A stretch of DNA of 33,909 nucleotides from Rikenellaceae bacterium (lineage in GTDB: Bacteria; Bacteroidota; Bacteroidia; Bacteroidales; UBA932). The DNA lies in the NCBI GenBank assembly GCA_900769145.1, contig CAAGFN010000195.1, positions 1 through 33,909 of the forward strand, read 5' to 3'. The notes under the pieces are model-generated. The model did no database searches and was not told the origin of the DNA. It saw nothing but the letters and a program-made list of their open reading frames with translations. The position numbers and the translations under genes are program-made. Below, one piece after another: positions 15,762 to 24,759 of the stretch (position 1 is the stretch's first letter; each line of letters opens with the position of its first letter).

Positions 15762-17276
15762 TTAAAAATCATAGCCAAGGGCAAGGCCCGCATACAATCT
15801 GGACTTGCCATAGACATTGTACATATCTTTCAAGGCCCCGTTCTCCCAAAGCCTCACCTCAATGTAGATATTCCGCCGGAACGTATATCTCAATGACAGT
15901 TCAGCCTTGACCGAAGGAGTCGTAAAGTATTCTTTTTCAATATTATAATAATCTACAAGCCGGGTCGGTTCGGAGTCCGGGACCACATTGTCGGAAACTG
16001 TCCTGGCAGCATCGGACATCCATCCGAAACGGAAATCGACCCTGCATCCCATGCTGAACCGCCGGTAAGGAAGCCAGAACCATACTCCAACGTCGAATCT
16101 GTCCTTCTTCTGGGTGGAGACGAACGGGTAGAGTACTGATGCCGCAGCCCTGTCCCCTTTCCAGTCAATTCCGGCTCCGAAACGGAGCAAGTTGTCATCC
16201 ATCACCTCCCAATGTATTCCGGCATTGTGCGAATTGGAGAGCAAGACGGTATTGGACCCGTAATTCCTGGTCAATGTCACTCCGTTCTCGGTGACGTCCT
16301 CCAGAACATTTTCCCTATTCTCCGTTGAACGAAAAGCGTAAGTTCCTGTAAAATAATGCGTTACTTGCCGGTTTTGAATCTTGTAGGCAAGCCTTGCGGA
16401 GAAATCGTCACCGGCGAAATTGTACCAGATTTTCTGCTTCTCGCCAATCTTTCCGTTGCGGTGTCCGTACTCTGCGTCAATGTAGAGGCCGCACCACTGG
16501 AACTGGAGGGCCAGGCCGTTGCTGTTCTCCGCCACCGGGAAACCGCTGACCCCGGCCTCGGAAATATGCAGGCCGGCATTGTCCCAGACATCCATCACTC
16601 CGTATCTGAGGCCCTTGTCGAGGAATGCGTAATAGGAGCCGGAGGTGATGCCCAGTTCCTCAGCCTTGACAATCTCGGAAGTTCTCGCAAATATATATGA
16701 TGCGCCTACGGCAATGTCGCCTCTATGCCACATCAGGCTCGGCACAAAGTTCATATCGAGGCGGTAATTGCTGTGTCTCAGGTCCTTGCGCTTGGTATAA
16801 TTCTCATTTTCAATGTCAATGGTCCCTCCAATCCGCCAGTTTTCGGCAATGTCGGCCGTGATTCCGCCGGCTATGCTGTAAGCCTGCCTGGTCTTGCGGC
16901 CCGGCGTGAATTCAAGGATATCAACGGGATAATATCCGGGTTTGGACATCATTGAGCCGCACATGTCCTTGGCGTCGGAATGGACGAACGAGAATGACCC
17001 GGTCATAGAGAACTTGTCAAGATGGGTAATGGTGGCTGCTTCGACCCCCGCATTCCAGAGGGATGCGGCCTCGTTGACATTGCGGTATTTGCCTGATTCA
17101 TAACCGCCTGAAATCTCAGCGTAGGACACGGTCACGGAGTCGGTCCGGACCCCGTTGACATTGCGCCCGGCATTCCAGAGATTCCTGTCACGATACTCCC
17201 TGAATGGCTGCGCCACGGCCCCCAAGGTCGGAAGCAGCATTGCCGCAATGATGGTATATGCACGTAACTTATTCAT
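15762..17276 (-). CDS. DUF6850-like outer-membrane beta-barrel protein
   Basis: A 504-residue protein with a signal peptide (cleavage near AVAQ) and a body of alternating aromatic and polar residues typical of beta-barrels, ending LYAGLALGYDF with a terminal Phe. The start REYRDRNLWNAGRNVNG and the WNAG repeat in ASLWNAGVEA fit the family called DUF6850, which I associate with TonB receptor and DUF4876 neighbours. It overlaps the end of the DUF4876-like gene by eight bases, so translation is coupled. Function unknown; with the neighbours it probably forms an outer-membrane transport or assembly complex. Confidence 0.75.
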   Translation of the reverse strand: MNKLRAYTIIAAMLLPTLGAVAQPFREYRDRNLWNAGRNVNGVRTDSVTVSYAEISGGYESGKYRNVNEAASLWNAGVEAATITHLDKFSMTGSFSFVHSDAKDMCGSMMSKPGYYPVDILEFTPGRKTRQAYSIAGGITADIAENWRIGGTIDIENENYTKRKDLRHSNYRLDMNFVPSLMWHRGDIAVGASYIFARTSEIVKAEELGITSGSYYAFLDKGLRYGVMDVWDNAGLHISEAGVSGFPVAENSNGLALQFQWCGLYIDAEYGHRNGKIGEKQKIWYNFAGDDFSARLAYKIQNRQVTHYFTGTYAFRSTENRENVLEDVTENGVTLTRNYGSNTVLLSNSHNAGIHWEVMDDNLLRFGAGIDWKGDRAAASVLYPFVSTQKKDRFDVGVWFWLPYRRFSMGCRVDFRFGWMSDAARTVSDNVVPDSEPTRLVDYYNIEKEYFTTPSVKAELSLRYTFRRNIYIEVRLWENGALKDMYNVYGKSRLYAGLALGYDF

Positions 17277-18492
17277 TCAGAGTGTGTTTTTCAATTTCTA
17301 CAAAATCATTGGAGGAGTTGTTGGTATCCGCCAATACCTCATAACCCAATGCCTCAGTGGCCTCCTGGTCAACTTTTCTCAAGACAGCGTGGCCCTGGAA
17401 GGCCTCGGAGAACTGCACGCTTCCCGCATCAATGTCGGTGCGCAGCCTCTTCTTGCTGCCGTTCCCGTTGAAGACCTCAACTCCGTCCATAATCCAAGCG
17501 CAAGGCACTGCCACGACCTTGTCCACCGTCGAGCCGGGTTTCTGGACAATGCTGGAAGGGTCAGAGATAAAATCCTGAATCGTCATCCCGGAAGGAGCCT
17601 TGAAAATCACGACCGCCGGAGAGGTGGCCGACATGGTGTAGGCATTGGCGATTCCGGTCTTGACCACGCAGTCCAATATCCTGGAAGACTGGATGTTGCT
17701 GCCGGGAGCCGGATGCCATGCAGTGTTGGAGAAGTAGTTCGTATTGTAGCATACGAAGTAGTCCGGCTTGTTCAGATTGACCGACTCAGGATACTGGGCC
17801 CTGTGGTCAATCGCTCCGTAGATACAGAGTACTGCATCTTCGCCCGGAGCAAGCGGAAAGTCTTTTCCACTGCCCGGGAACTGCCACAGGGCCTGGACTA
17901 TCGGCACGAAATCCCGGAAGACAACCTCGCCCGTTTCAGGGTCAGTGCTGGTCCAAGGGTTGTTCGAAACCGAGTTGTAAGGGTCGAGGGTACCGAAGCA
18001 GAGAGAGTCGAGATACTGGGTCTGCGAGGAGTTGTTGTGAAGTATTATATACTTGTCAATCTGGTAGTTGCCCTGCTCAGGATATTTCTGGCAGCCGCCG
18101 AAGTACATCTCCTTTATGACAATGTCGCCCGACTTTGAACCGACCACCTGCATTGACAGTTCCCTGTCGGCTCCGGACAAGACGACCTTGTCGGCAGCAC
18201 CGCTGTAGGACTTTCCATCCACCTTCGTGCTCAGGACAATACGGTAGGTTCCGTTAGGGAGTTCCGCCACCGCATTGCCGTCAGTCCCCGTAGCCAAAGT
18301 GTAGGATCCACCCCTGTTCCTGTCGGTTATGACAATGCCGACTCCCACCTTGCTTTCCTGGGACATTTCCTCAGGATACAATGGATTGATGGTCAATACA
18401 TTGAGCTGGTCTTTATACGGATTGACATCGGACACCCGCAGGCATCCTGCCAATGCTGCGGCCATCATTATCATATATATTGTCCTTCTCAT
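17269..18492 (-). CDS. DUF4876-like lipoprotein
   Basis: A surface or periplasmic lipoprotein of about 407 residues with lipobox AALAGC. The frame is open from 18516, but the ATG at 18492 (MRRTIYMIMMAAALAGC) is the sensible start and lies five bases after the TonB receptor stop. An N-terminal Ig-like or carboxypeptidase-like beta domain (TLATGTDGNAVAELPNGTYRIVLS) is followed by a domain opening GDIVIKEMYFGGCQKYPEQGNYQIDKYIILHNNSS. The latter motif is the reason for the DUF4876 assignment and resembles lamin-tail-type beta sandwiches. It likely works with the TonB receptor, as SusD-like partners do, although it is not SusD-like. Ligand unknown. Confidence 0.75.
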   Translation of the reverse strand: MRRTIYMIMMAAALAGCLRVSDVNPYKDQLNVLTINPLYPEEMSQESKVGVGIVITDRNRGGSYTLATGTDGNAVAELPNGTYRIVLSTKVDGKSYSGAADKVVLSGADRELSMQVVGSKSGDIVIKEMYFGGCQKYPEQGNYQIDKYIILHNNSSQTQYLDSLCFGTLDPYNSVSNNPWTSTDPETGEVVFRDFVPIVQALWQFPGSGKDFPLAPGEDAVLCIYGAIDHRAQYPESVNLNKPDYFVCYNTNYFSNTAWHPAPGSNIQSSRILDCVVKTGIANAYTMSATSPAVVIFKAPSGMTIQDFISDPSSIVQKPGSTVDKVVAVPCAWIMDGVEVFNGNGSKKRLRTDIDAGSVQFSEAFQGHAVLRKVDQEATEALGYEVLADTNNSSNDFVEIEKHTLNE

Positions 18493-18497
18493 ATCGT

Positions 18498-21332
18498 TCA
18501 GAATTTTAGCCTGCATGTCAGGCCGTAGTAGAATGAAGGCGTGAAAATGGCGCTCACGCCTGTCGCCCTGGACTTGACATACATTCTTGAGTTGGTAAAA
18601 TTGTTGGCATAGAAGGAGATGGAGACGTGGTCCCCGATTTCCTTCGTGATGCTGAGGTTGGCCGAGAGATAGGCTCCGTAACCGTCCTTGGCGAAGGTGT
18701 AGGCATTGCCGGAGCGTAAAATAAGGTTGGCAAACTCCGGTTTCAGGGCATCGGAAGCCTTGAAATCGTGCACAGCCCCGGTCTCGTCCATATACTTGAC
18801 AGGCATTATGGCCGTGTAACTGTCTGTGTCATAGATACTGCCGGCATCGGAAGGCCCGCCGTCGGACGTGACCTTGTAGGCGTATTCCTTCCCATTGTAC
18901 TCGGAGAGATTGCGGAAGCGCTGAAGTACAGACATTTCCAGACGGCAGGTGATGATGATTCTGGCCTGAGGGATATGTGTAATCGAGGTCAGGTTGGCAT
19001 CGAGGGAATGCGACTTCTTCCCGTTCCAGGTTAATGGGGCATTGCCGCCGGAGGCATAGATTCCGACATATTGGTATGACCTGTCTTTCAGTTCGGTGTG
19101 GGACCAACCCGTCCTGTAATATGCCGTGAGGCTGTTGTCAATGTATTTTGTATATGACCAGGCGGCATCGAGCCTGAACTTGGTCAGAATCGGGGATATT
19201 TCCGGGAAATCCAGTGTGAGTTCGGCTCCGGCCCTGTGGATGTCGGCCCCGTTGGAAGGAAGCAGGGACTCGCAGAATGTGTGGTCGGTGACCTTCACGT
19301 CCATCGGAGTCCAGTATTCGTCGGACGCGGCTCTCATATAGACCTGGCCGGTCTGACTGTCCACCCTCACCTGCGGGTCATCCGGCATAATGAATCCGTC
19401 CGGAATCGACATTATGCTGTAGGAGAATGGGGAGAACACGCTCCTGTATGTGTAAGGAGAGGTGGTCTTGTTGTAGAAGCCCACGAGGGAGAGGGACATC
19501 CCGGCGAACCAGGCGTCGATTCCGAGTTCGGAGTTGCTGTTGCGCTGCCAGCGGAGGTCCTCATTGAACAGCATCTTGTATGGCTGGGTATAATACACAT
19601 AGGATGCATTGTCGCCGTGCGAGAACCCGAACGTCTGGATGTCCCTGTACTTCTGCTCAGGGTAGAGAATGTAGAATGACGGGAGTTTCTCGCTGATTCC
19701 CCAGCCTCCCCGGAAGGAGAATGAGTCGGAGATTTTCCATTTGAAATTGAATCTCGGCGAGAGGCTGCTGACGTTCTTGTACTCTGTGTCTTTCACGAAC
19801 AGGTTCTCGAGTCTCAGGCCCGCTGAAAGTTCCAATGTTGTCCTGCCAACCGGGAATGTGAAATCCTCCTCGGCATATACGGCCAGGTTGTGCATAAACG
19901 GATACTGGCTGTAAGGCCTTGGTCTGTAGCCGTTTGAGGCAAGAGACGGGTCCTCGTAGTATTCACCCTCACCGGCATTGCCGTTGGCCTTCCACTGCAC
20001 GCCGGCCTTGAGTTTGCTGAGCCGTCCGGCATTCTTCCGGAACCATTCGTATTTCAATGCTGCGGCATAGTCAAGTTCCTTTGAGTCAATGACTTTGTCG
20101 GAGAAATAACTCTTCGGGAGCTGGTCTGCAAGATAGTAGCCTTCGAGTTCGGAATGCACGGCCGGAAGGACGGAGGCAGAGGAACTGTAGAGACGCTCGC
20201 GGGATATGTTGTCATTGAAGTTGACTGAAGCGTCGAATTTCAGGTTGGTAATCCAGGATTTCTGGAGAAGCCAGGTGAGGGAGGTATTGGCCCTGAAGAC
20301 ATTGTCCCTTACCTTGGACCAGGTACCCTGAAATGCGTCAGGGTCATTCTTCGTGTTCATTCCTCCGATGTTTCCGGTAAATCCGGCCTCGAAGCGGAGG
20401 ACTCTGTTGAATGTGTTGCTGTATGCGAGAGAGAAGCCGCGTCTCGAATATGAAGTGTATGGGGAAGTGAGTTTTGCAGTGGCCCTGGTCCATTCAGCAC
20501 TGAGATTCAGGACTCCCCTGCCCTGCTGCAAGTCAATGCCTTTCGATGCGGAAGCCTGATAGGTCCGTGGGTTGACGGAGAATGTGACATTGAGCGGGGT
20601 GCGGCCTTTCTTGGTGTTGATTCGGACCATTCCGCTACCCAGGTCGCCGTATTCGGCGGAAGGTACTCCGGATATGACCTCAATGGAGGAGACGTTCTCG
20701 GTGGATATGTTCCTGGTGCCGGAACCAGTCATCCCGGCGAATGAGGCATTGTTCCCGACTCTGACCCCGTCCACTTCCAGGGCGGTTCCGAATGAGGCAT
20801 TGCCGTAGGCGAGGCCGCCGCTGCGGACTGAGATAGGGTTGTCCGTGGTGAGGTCCGGATTGACTGTCTTGCCGCCCGGAAGAAGGGCGGAGATGTCGGT
20901 GACATTGCTCATCTGGAGATGTTCGAGGGCATTGCTGCCGAATCTGGTGGAGGTGTTCAGCCCGTCTTTGTCCCTCTCTGCTGTGACAGTTACGCCATTG
21001 AGAGCCAATGTGTTCGGGTTCATCTTGATAGTGAGGGACGGGATGTCGGCCTTCACGGTGAAGTCCAGTTTCCGGTCAACGTAGCCGAGACATGAGAAAA
21101 TGAGCCTGTAGGTCCCCGGGCGGATATCCGTGAGGACGAAATGCCCGTTGTCATCGGAGGTGGTCCATATTCCGGTATCTTCCAGATTGACAGCGACTCC
21201 GGGTATTTTCTCGCCTGTACCTGACTCTATCGTAACACCGGAAATGCTGAACACGGAGGAGGTTTTCTGAGCCCCGCAGACGAGCGGGAGCAGCAGAAAG
21301 ACAAGAAATGCCAATGTAGTCAGCCTCTTCAT
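18498..21332 (-). CDS. TonB-dependent receptor with N-terminal carboxypeptidase-like domain
   Basis: Outer-membrane active transporter. The frame opens at 21356, but the ATG at 21332 gives the signal peptide MKRLTTLAFLVFLLLPLVCGAQ. Next comes a CarboxypepD_reg-like domain (SGVTIESGTGEKIPGVAVNL, DNGHFVLTDIRPGTYRLIFSCLGY), a plug (GVTVTAERDKDGL, LQMSNVTDISALLPGG, NISTENVSSIEVISGVPSAEYGDLGSGMV cut by conserved turns), and a barrel ending TPSFYYGLTCRLKF. It is not SusC-type and no SusD gene is nearby; its partners are the DUF4876-like and DUF6850-like proteins. A palindrome (21470-21489) lies upstream and may be an operator. The run of four genes suggests uptake of a metal complex or peptide, inferred from context only. 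Confidence 0.9.
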   Translation of the reverse strand: MKRLTTLAFLVFLLLPLVCGAQKTSSVFSISGVTIESGTGEKIPGVAVNLEDTGIWTTSDDNGHFVLTDIRPGTYRLIFSCLGYVDRKLDFTVKADIPSLTIKMNPNTLALNGVTVTAERDKDGLNTSTRFGSNALEHLQMSNVTDISALLPGGKTVNPDLTTDNPISVRSGGLAYGNASFGTALEVDGVRVGNNASFAGMTGSGTRNISTENVSSIEVISGVPSAEYGDLGSGMVRINTKKGRTPLNVTFSVNPRTYQASASKGIDLQQGRGVLNLSAEWTRATAKLTSPYTSYSRRGFSLAYSNTFNRVLRFEAGFTGNIGGMNTKNDPDAFQGTWSKVRDNVFRANTSLTWLLQKSWITNLKFDASVNFNDNISRERLYSSSASVLPAVHSELEGYYLADQLPKSYFSDKVIDSKELDYAAALKYEWFRKNAGRLSKLKAGVQWKANGNAGEGEYYEDPSLASNGYRPRPYSQYPFMHNLAVYAEEDFTFPVGRTTLELSAGLRLENLFVKDTEYKNVSSLSPRFNFKWKISDSFSFRGGWGISEKLPSFYILYPEQKYRDIQTFGFSHGDNASYVYYTQPYKMLFNEDLRWQRNSNSELGIDAWFAGMSLSLVGFYNKTTSPYTYRSVFSPFSYSIMSIPDGFIMPDDPQVRVDSQTGQVYMRAASDEYWTPMDVKVTDHTFCESLLPSNGADIHRAGAELTLDFPEISPILTKFRLDAAWSYTKYIDNSLTAYYRTGWSHTELKDRSYQYVGIYASGGNAPLTWNGKKSHSLDANLTSITHIPQARIIITCRLEMSVLQRFRNLSEYNGKEYAYKVTSDGGPSDAGSIYDTDSYTAIMPVKYMDETGAVHDFKASDALKPEFANLILRSGNAYTFAKDGYGAYLSANLSITKEIGDHVSISFYANNFTNSRMYVKSRATGVSAIFTPSFYYGLTCRLKF

Positions 21333-21469
21333 CTGATAACTGTTTAGAGTCCGCAATCAAGTTCGTTTGTCGGGCCTGGCCATAGGGCAATCTCTCCCCC
21401 GGTTCTGACGACACAATCCCCCCACGACCAGCCATTGTTGCAAAGTAAAGAAAAAATTTCATTACTTGT

Positions 21470-21489
21470 AATACTCAATATAGAGTATT
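21470..21489. promoter_or_regulatory. perfect palindrome upstream of the TonB operon
   Basis: AATACTC-AATATA-GAGTATT: two perfect 7-base arms with a 6-base spacer. It lies 138 bases upstream of the TonB receptor ATG and about 75 bases past the sulfatase stop on the same strand. On the minus strand no T-run follows the stem, so a terminator for the sulfatase is less likely than a binding site. A weak promoter-like TTACTTTG lies downstream of it at about 21440-21450. Confidence 0.35.
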
Positions 21490-21563
21490 TTTGACCGATA
21501 ACGGTACAAATGCGTAAATGACTGGCCGAAAGGGGCTCATAACACTATTTACAGGAACGGGAA

Positions 21564-23015
21564 CTAGTCCTGCCCCTTGAATGTAGGTGAGGCGAACTGG
21601 AAAATTTCGGAATCTACCCTTGCCTCCGACATGATTTTCTCGAATTCAGCGACTTTCTCCGGATATTCAGCTGCGAGGTCATTGGATTCCTGAGGATCCT
21701 CTGCGAGATTGTAGAGCTGAATCTGTCCACCCTTGGAGACATTGTACCTTACTGCCTTCCAATCTCCCTTGAGCACAGCCTGGCGGCCGTTGATTTCGTG
21801 GAACTCCCAGTAGAGATAGTCGTGCTCCTTCTGGCTCTTGTCCCCGAGAAGGGCCGGGAGATAGGAGATTCCGTCAATTGCGGCGGACTCCGGAATCGGT
21901 TTTCCAACGAGGTCGGCGACTGTCGGGAAGAAATCCCAGAATGCTGCAACGTGGCTGGAGGTGGTTCCTGGGGCGATGTGTCCTGTCCATCTTGCGACGA
22001 ATGGCACCCTGATTCCGCCCTCATAGAGATCTCTCTTGATGCCCCTGAGGCCGGCTGAGGAGTTGAAGAAGCCCGGCTGTGCGCCGCCCTCGGCATGAGG
22101 TCCATTGTCAGATGTGAAGACAATGATGGTATTGTCGGCAATGCCGAGGCTGTCCACGAGGTCGGCTATTTCCCCGACCTGCCTGTCGAGCAATGTTATC
22201 ATTGCCCCGAATGCCGCATGTGCCCGAGGCTGGGAGCCGTAACCGCCTTTCTTGTACATCGGACCGTCGTCGCAGCCCTCGAAATTATGCTCCGGAAGGA
22301 AGTCACCCTCGCATGCATCTATTTCATTTTCAGGGAGTCGCAGCTCGGCGTGAGGAATGACGGTGGCATAGAACATAAAGAATGGCCGACCTTCTTCGGC
22401 ATTGTCCCTTACGAAATCGAGAGCCCTCTGGTGGTAGAGATAAGGGGCGTACTGGCCCTCATCGTGGCCCTGGTTGCCCGGAAGCTCGATTCTTTCGCCA
22501 TTGTGCCAGAGATGGTCCGGATAGTAGTTATGTGCGAGGCGCTGGCAGTTGTAGCCGTAGAAATCGTCCACGCCCTGCTTTTCCGGAACGCCTTCCGTAC
22601 CCGGAGCGCCGAGTCCCCACTTACCGTAAACACCTGTGGTATAGCCGTTTTCCTGAAGGTAGCGGAATACATTGTAACAATTTGCAGGCAGCGGCTGCTG
22701 GCCTTCTACCGGGAATTCCTTGTTGCCCCTGATAGGGGTGTGTCCGGTGTGCTGGCCGGTGATGAGGCAGGAGCGTGACGGTGCGCTGACCGATGTCCCG
22801 GCATAATGCCTTGTCATCAGCATTCCCTGCGAGGCGAGCCTGTCAATGTTAGGGGTCTGGAAATGGGTCTGGCCCATGCAGCTGAGGTCGCCGTAGCCGA
22901 GGTCGTCGGCGAGAATGTAGATGATATTCGGCTGGGAGGCCGGCTGCTTGGCCTGCTTTCCGGTGCAACCGGCGAGTGCAAGGAGGGCCAATCCGATGGC
23001 TGATTCTGTACGCAT
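21564..23015 (-). CDS. family S1 sulfatase, Ser-type, lipoprotein
   Basis: Sulfate ester hydrolase acting on a sulfated glycan outside the cytoplasm; lipobox LLALAGC (Cys17). The N-terminal metal site NIIYILADDLGYGDLSC gives Asp37-Asp38. The maturation motif is S77-A-P-S-R81 in SAPSRSCLITGQHTGH, so Ser77 would be converted to formylglycine by an anaerobic sulfatase-maturating enzyme, which is not encoded here. GKWGLGAPG and FTSDNGPHAEGG supply further active-site residues. The C-terminal subdomain ends LYNLAEDPQESNDLA, typical of the family. Length, 483 residues, is normal. The subfamily and substrate cannot be assigned; GH20 and GH3 about 14 kb away make host glycans plausible. Confidence 0.92.
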   Translation of the reverse strand: MRTESAIGLALLALAGCTGKQAKQPASQPNIIYILADDLGYGDLSCMGQTHFQTPNIDRLASQGMLMTRHYAGTSVSAPSRSCLITGQHTGHTPIRGNKEFPVEGQQPLPANCYNVFRYLQENGYTTGVYGKWGLGAPGTEGVPEKQGVDDFYGYNCQRLAHNYYPDHLWHNGERIELPGNQGHDEGQYAPYLYHQRALDFVRDNAEEGRPFFMFYATVIPHAELRLPENEIDACEGDFLPEHNFEGCDDGPMYKKGGYGSQPRAHAAFGAMITLLDRQVGEIADLVDSLGIADNTIIVFTSDNGPHAEGGAQPGFFNSSAGLRGIKRDLYEGGIRVPFVARWTGHIAPGTTSSHVAAFWDFFPTVADLVGKPIPESAAIDGISYLPALLGDKSQKEHDYLYWEFHEINGRQAVLKGDWKAVRYNVSKGGQIQLYNLAEDPQESNDLAAEYPEKVAEFEKIMSEARVDSEIFQFASPTFKGQD

Positions 23016-23148
23016 AGTTTGTACTGGTTATTGTTGTGCGCCGCTAATATAGCAATTTTTAGTAATTATCTGCACCTGGCGATTTAATTAGACTGATAAT
23101 CAATGAACAACATTTCTGCAAAATGTCCCCGGATGTCTTTCCCACCTT

Positions 23149-24522
23149 TCATTTCATCAATTCAACAACGTCTTCCGGCAACACCGCATTTCCTACACCA
23201 TCTTTCGGTGCATTCTTAAGAAATAAGACCGGAAGAATCTTGTAATTCTTGGCAAATGGCAACAGATTGGCTTTCCGGAGAAGCTCGGTTGCAAGTTGTT
23301 TGCCATTCTCCTGATTTGTCCATTTGCATTCGCCAACTAACAAATATTTTTTATCAAGCGACTCGGCCATCACATCAATCTCTATTTGTTCCGTTTCTTT
23401 CTTCTCATTGAGAACCGGTCCCCACCAGCGCTTTGCCTTACCGTAAACAATTCCATTGATCATATTTCCCGTTACAGCGTCCCTGCATAGTTTTTCCCAA
23501 TGCATACTCACATACTCCGAGAAATGGGCTGCCAAAGCCTGTTCTAATGGCAAACGACGGCCAAGCTCGATGAACGAACGGTTTGGTACAACAAACTGAT
23601 AATAGAACGCCATAAATGGGTCTGCAATCTTATATAGGCTCTTTTTCGCATTCTTTTCGTTAATTCCGAACGGAACATCTTTCTCTAAAAATCCGAGGTC
23701 AATAAGTTTCTTCAACGGACGTGACAGATTAGTTGCAGGCTCATTACATCTGGCAGCAATCTCAGAAAGACGATTTGCTCCGGAGCCGATATAGGACATG
23801 ATTGTAGAAGTCTTGACAATATCCTTCACATCATCCTGAAACAGTTTTATCGGTTCCTCGTAAAGATTTCCATTTATCGAAAGGATATTGTGCCTCAACG
23901 CATCGGAAAGTGAGTTTCTGTTTTCTCTTAGTTCCCAATAACGAGGTACACCGCCCCATACAGCATACTCTTCAACGGCACTCACAGCGTCAAGGTTCAA
24001 AGCCTCCTGAATATACGGCAAACGTATCGGCGTAATTCTCATTATCTCATCAGCACGACCATAGAGAGGTGCAGTAGAATCAAGAAACAGTCCATACATC
24101 ATATTCTGTGATGAACCACAAAGCACAAGATTATACTTCAACTGCTTCTCATCAACAAGTTTCTGCAACACTGACGGCAGTTCCGGGGATTGCTCCACAA
24201 GATATGGAAATTCATCCAAGCATAACGTAAAACACTTGTCTGTGCGATAATTGACCGCACGAAACAGAGATTCCCAATCCGGATAAGTCAGCTTATCAAA
24301 ATCAGGAAATACTTGTGCTACCACCTTTGCAAGCAAAGTTCTTTGATGTTGCCCTTCGGAACGGTCGGCAATGAAATATACATCACTGTCCGACAAGACT
24401 CTTTTAATAAGTGTTGACTTACCCAACCGCCTGCGACCGTACATCACGACTAACGAGGACTTCTCTCTCGCAAGAGCATCTTTCAGTCGTGCAGTTTCAT
24501 CTATTCTATCAACGAAGTTCAT
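23149..24522 (-). CDS. P-loop ATPase with DUF234 (PD-(D/E)xK-like) C terminus
   Basis: Member of the archaeal-type ATPase/DUF234 group, often mobile and of unclear role. Walker A is GRRRLGKST (Gly29-Thr37), Walker B CLDEFPYL (Asp103-Glu104), and a sensor-like LVLCGSSQNMM follows. Residues 240-300 look like a winged helix (RLSEIAARCNEPATNLSRPLKKLIDLGFLEK). The C terminus has the nuclease-like signature EIDVMAES (Asp383) and GECKW (Glu398, Lys400). The gene is AT-richer and uses different codons from its neighbours, has its own promoter, and shares no theme with them. It was probably acquired horizontally and may be a toxin-like or defence-related gene, but no partner is visible. Confidence 0.87.
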   Translation of the reverse strand: MNFVDRIDETARLKDALAREKSSLVVMYGRRRLGKSTLIKRVLSDSDVYFIADRSEGQHQRTLLAKVVAQVFPDFDKLTYPDWESLFRAVNYRTDKCFTLCLDEFPYLVEQSPELPSVLQKLVDEKQLKYNLVLCGSSQNMMYGLFLDSTAPLYGRADEIMRITPIRLPYIQEALNLDAVSAVEEYAVWGGVPRYWELRENRNSLSDALRHNILSINGNLYEEPIKLFQDDVKDIVKTSTIMSYIGSGANRLSEIAARCNEPATNLSRPLKKLIDLGFLEKDVPFGINEKNAKKSLYKIADPFMAFYYQFVVPNRSFIELGRRLPLEQALAAHFSEYVSMHWEKLCRDAVTGNMINGIVYGKAKRWWGPVLNEKKETEQIEIDVMAESLDKKYLLVGECKWTNQENGKQLATELLRKANLLPFAKNYKILPVLFLKNAPKDGVGNAVLPEDVVELMK

Positions 24523-24544
24523 ATTACACTTTTATTATGCTATG

Positions 24545-24575
24545 CAAACATAATGTTTTTGTAGCATAACACAAA
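24545..24575 (-). promoter_or_regulatory. consensus promoter for the ATPase gene
   Basis: On the minus strand TTTG (24575-24572) is followed by 19 bases and TATGTTTG (24552-24545), a full match to the Bacteroides promoter TTTG-N19-TAnnTTTG. The expected leader is only about 15 bases before the ATG at 24522. The gene is therefore transcribed alone. Confidence 0.65.
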
Positions 24576-24759
24576 ATTTTGAGCGGCTTTTGTCCCGAAA
24601 AGGAGCCATTTCTGGGTCATTCAAAAAATGATTATCCGCAAAAAAATGCAGTCAGCGCACTTACAAAAAGAAAAAATATGTATATTTACGACCTGTGAAA
24701 ACGAGAAAAGCAATAGAGGAAAACAGAAAGTATCATTATTTGTTGTACATTAATAAGTT

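Noticed and set aside
17155..18138. 327-codon plus-strand frame opposite the DUF4876-like and barrel genes
   Set aside because: Antisense shadow across the junction of two well-supported, overlapping genes on the other strand.
21357..21469. Riboswitch in the GC-rich leader of the TonB operon
   Set aside because: No cobalamin, TPP, FMN or other aptamer motif that I know could be matched; the stretch is only unusually G-rich on the transcribed strand.
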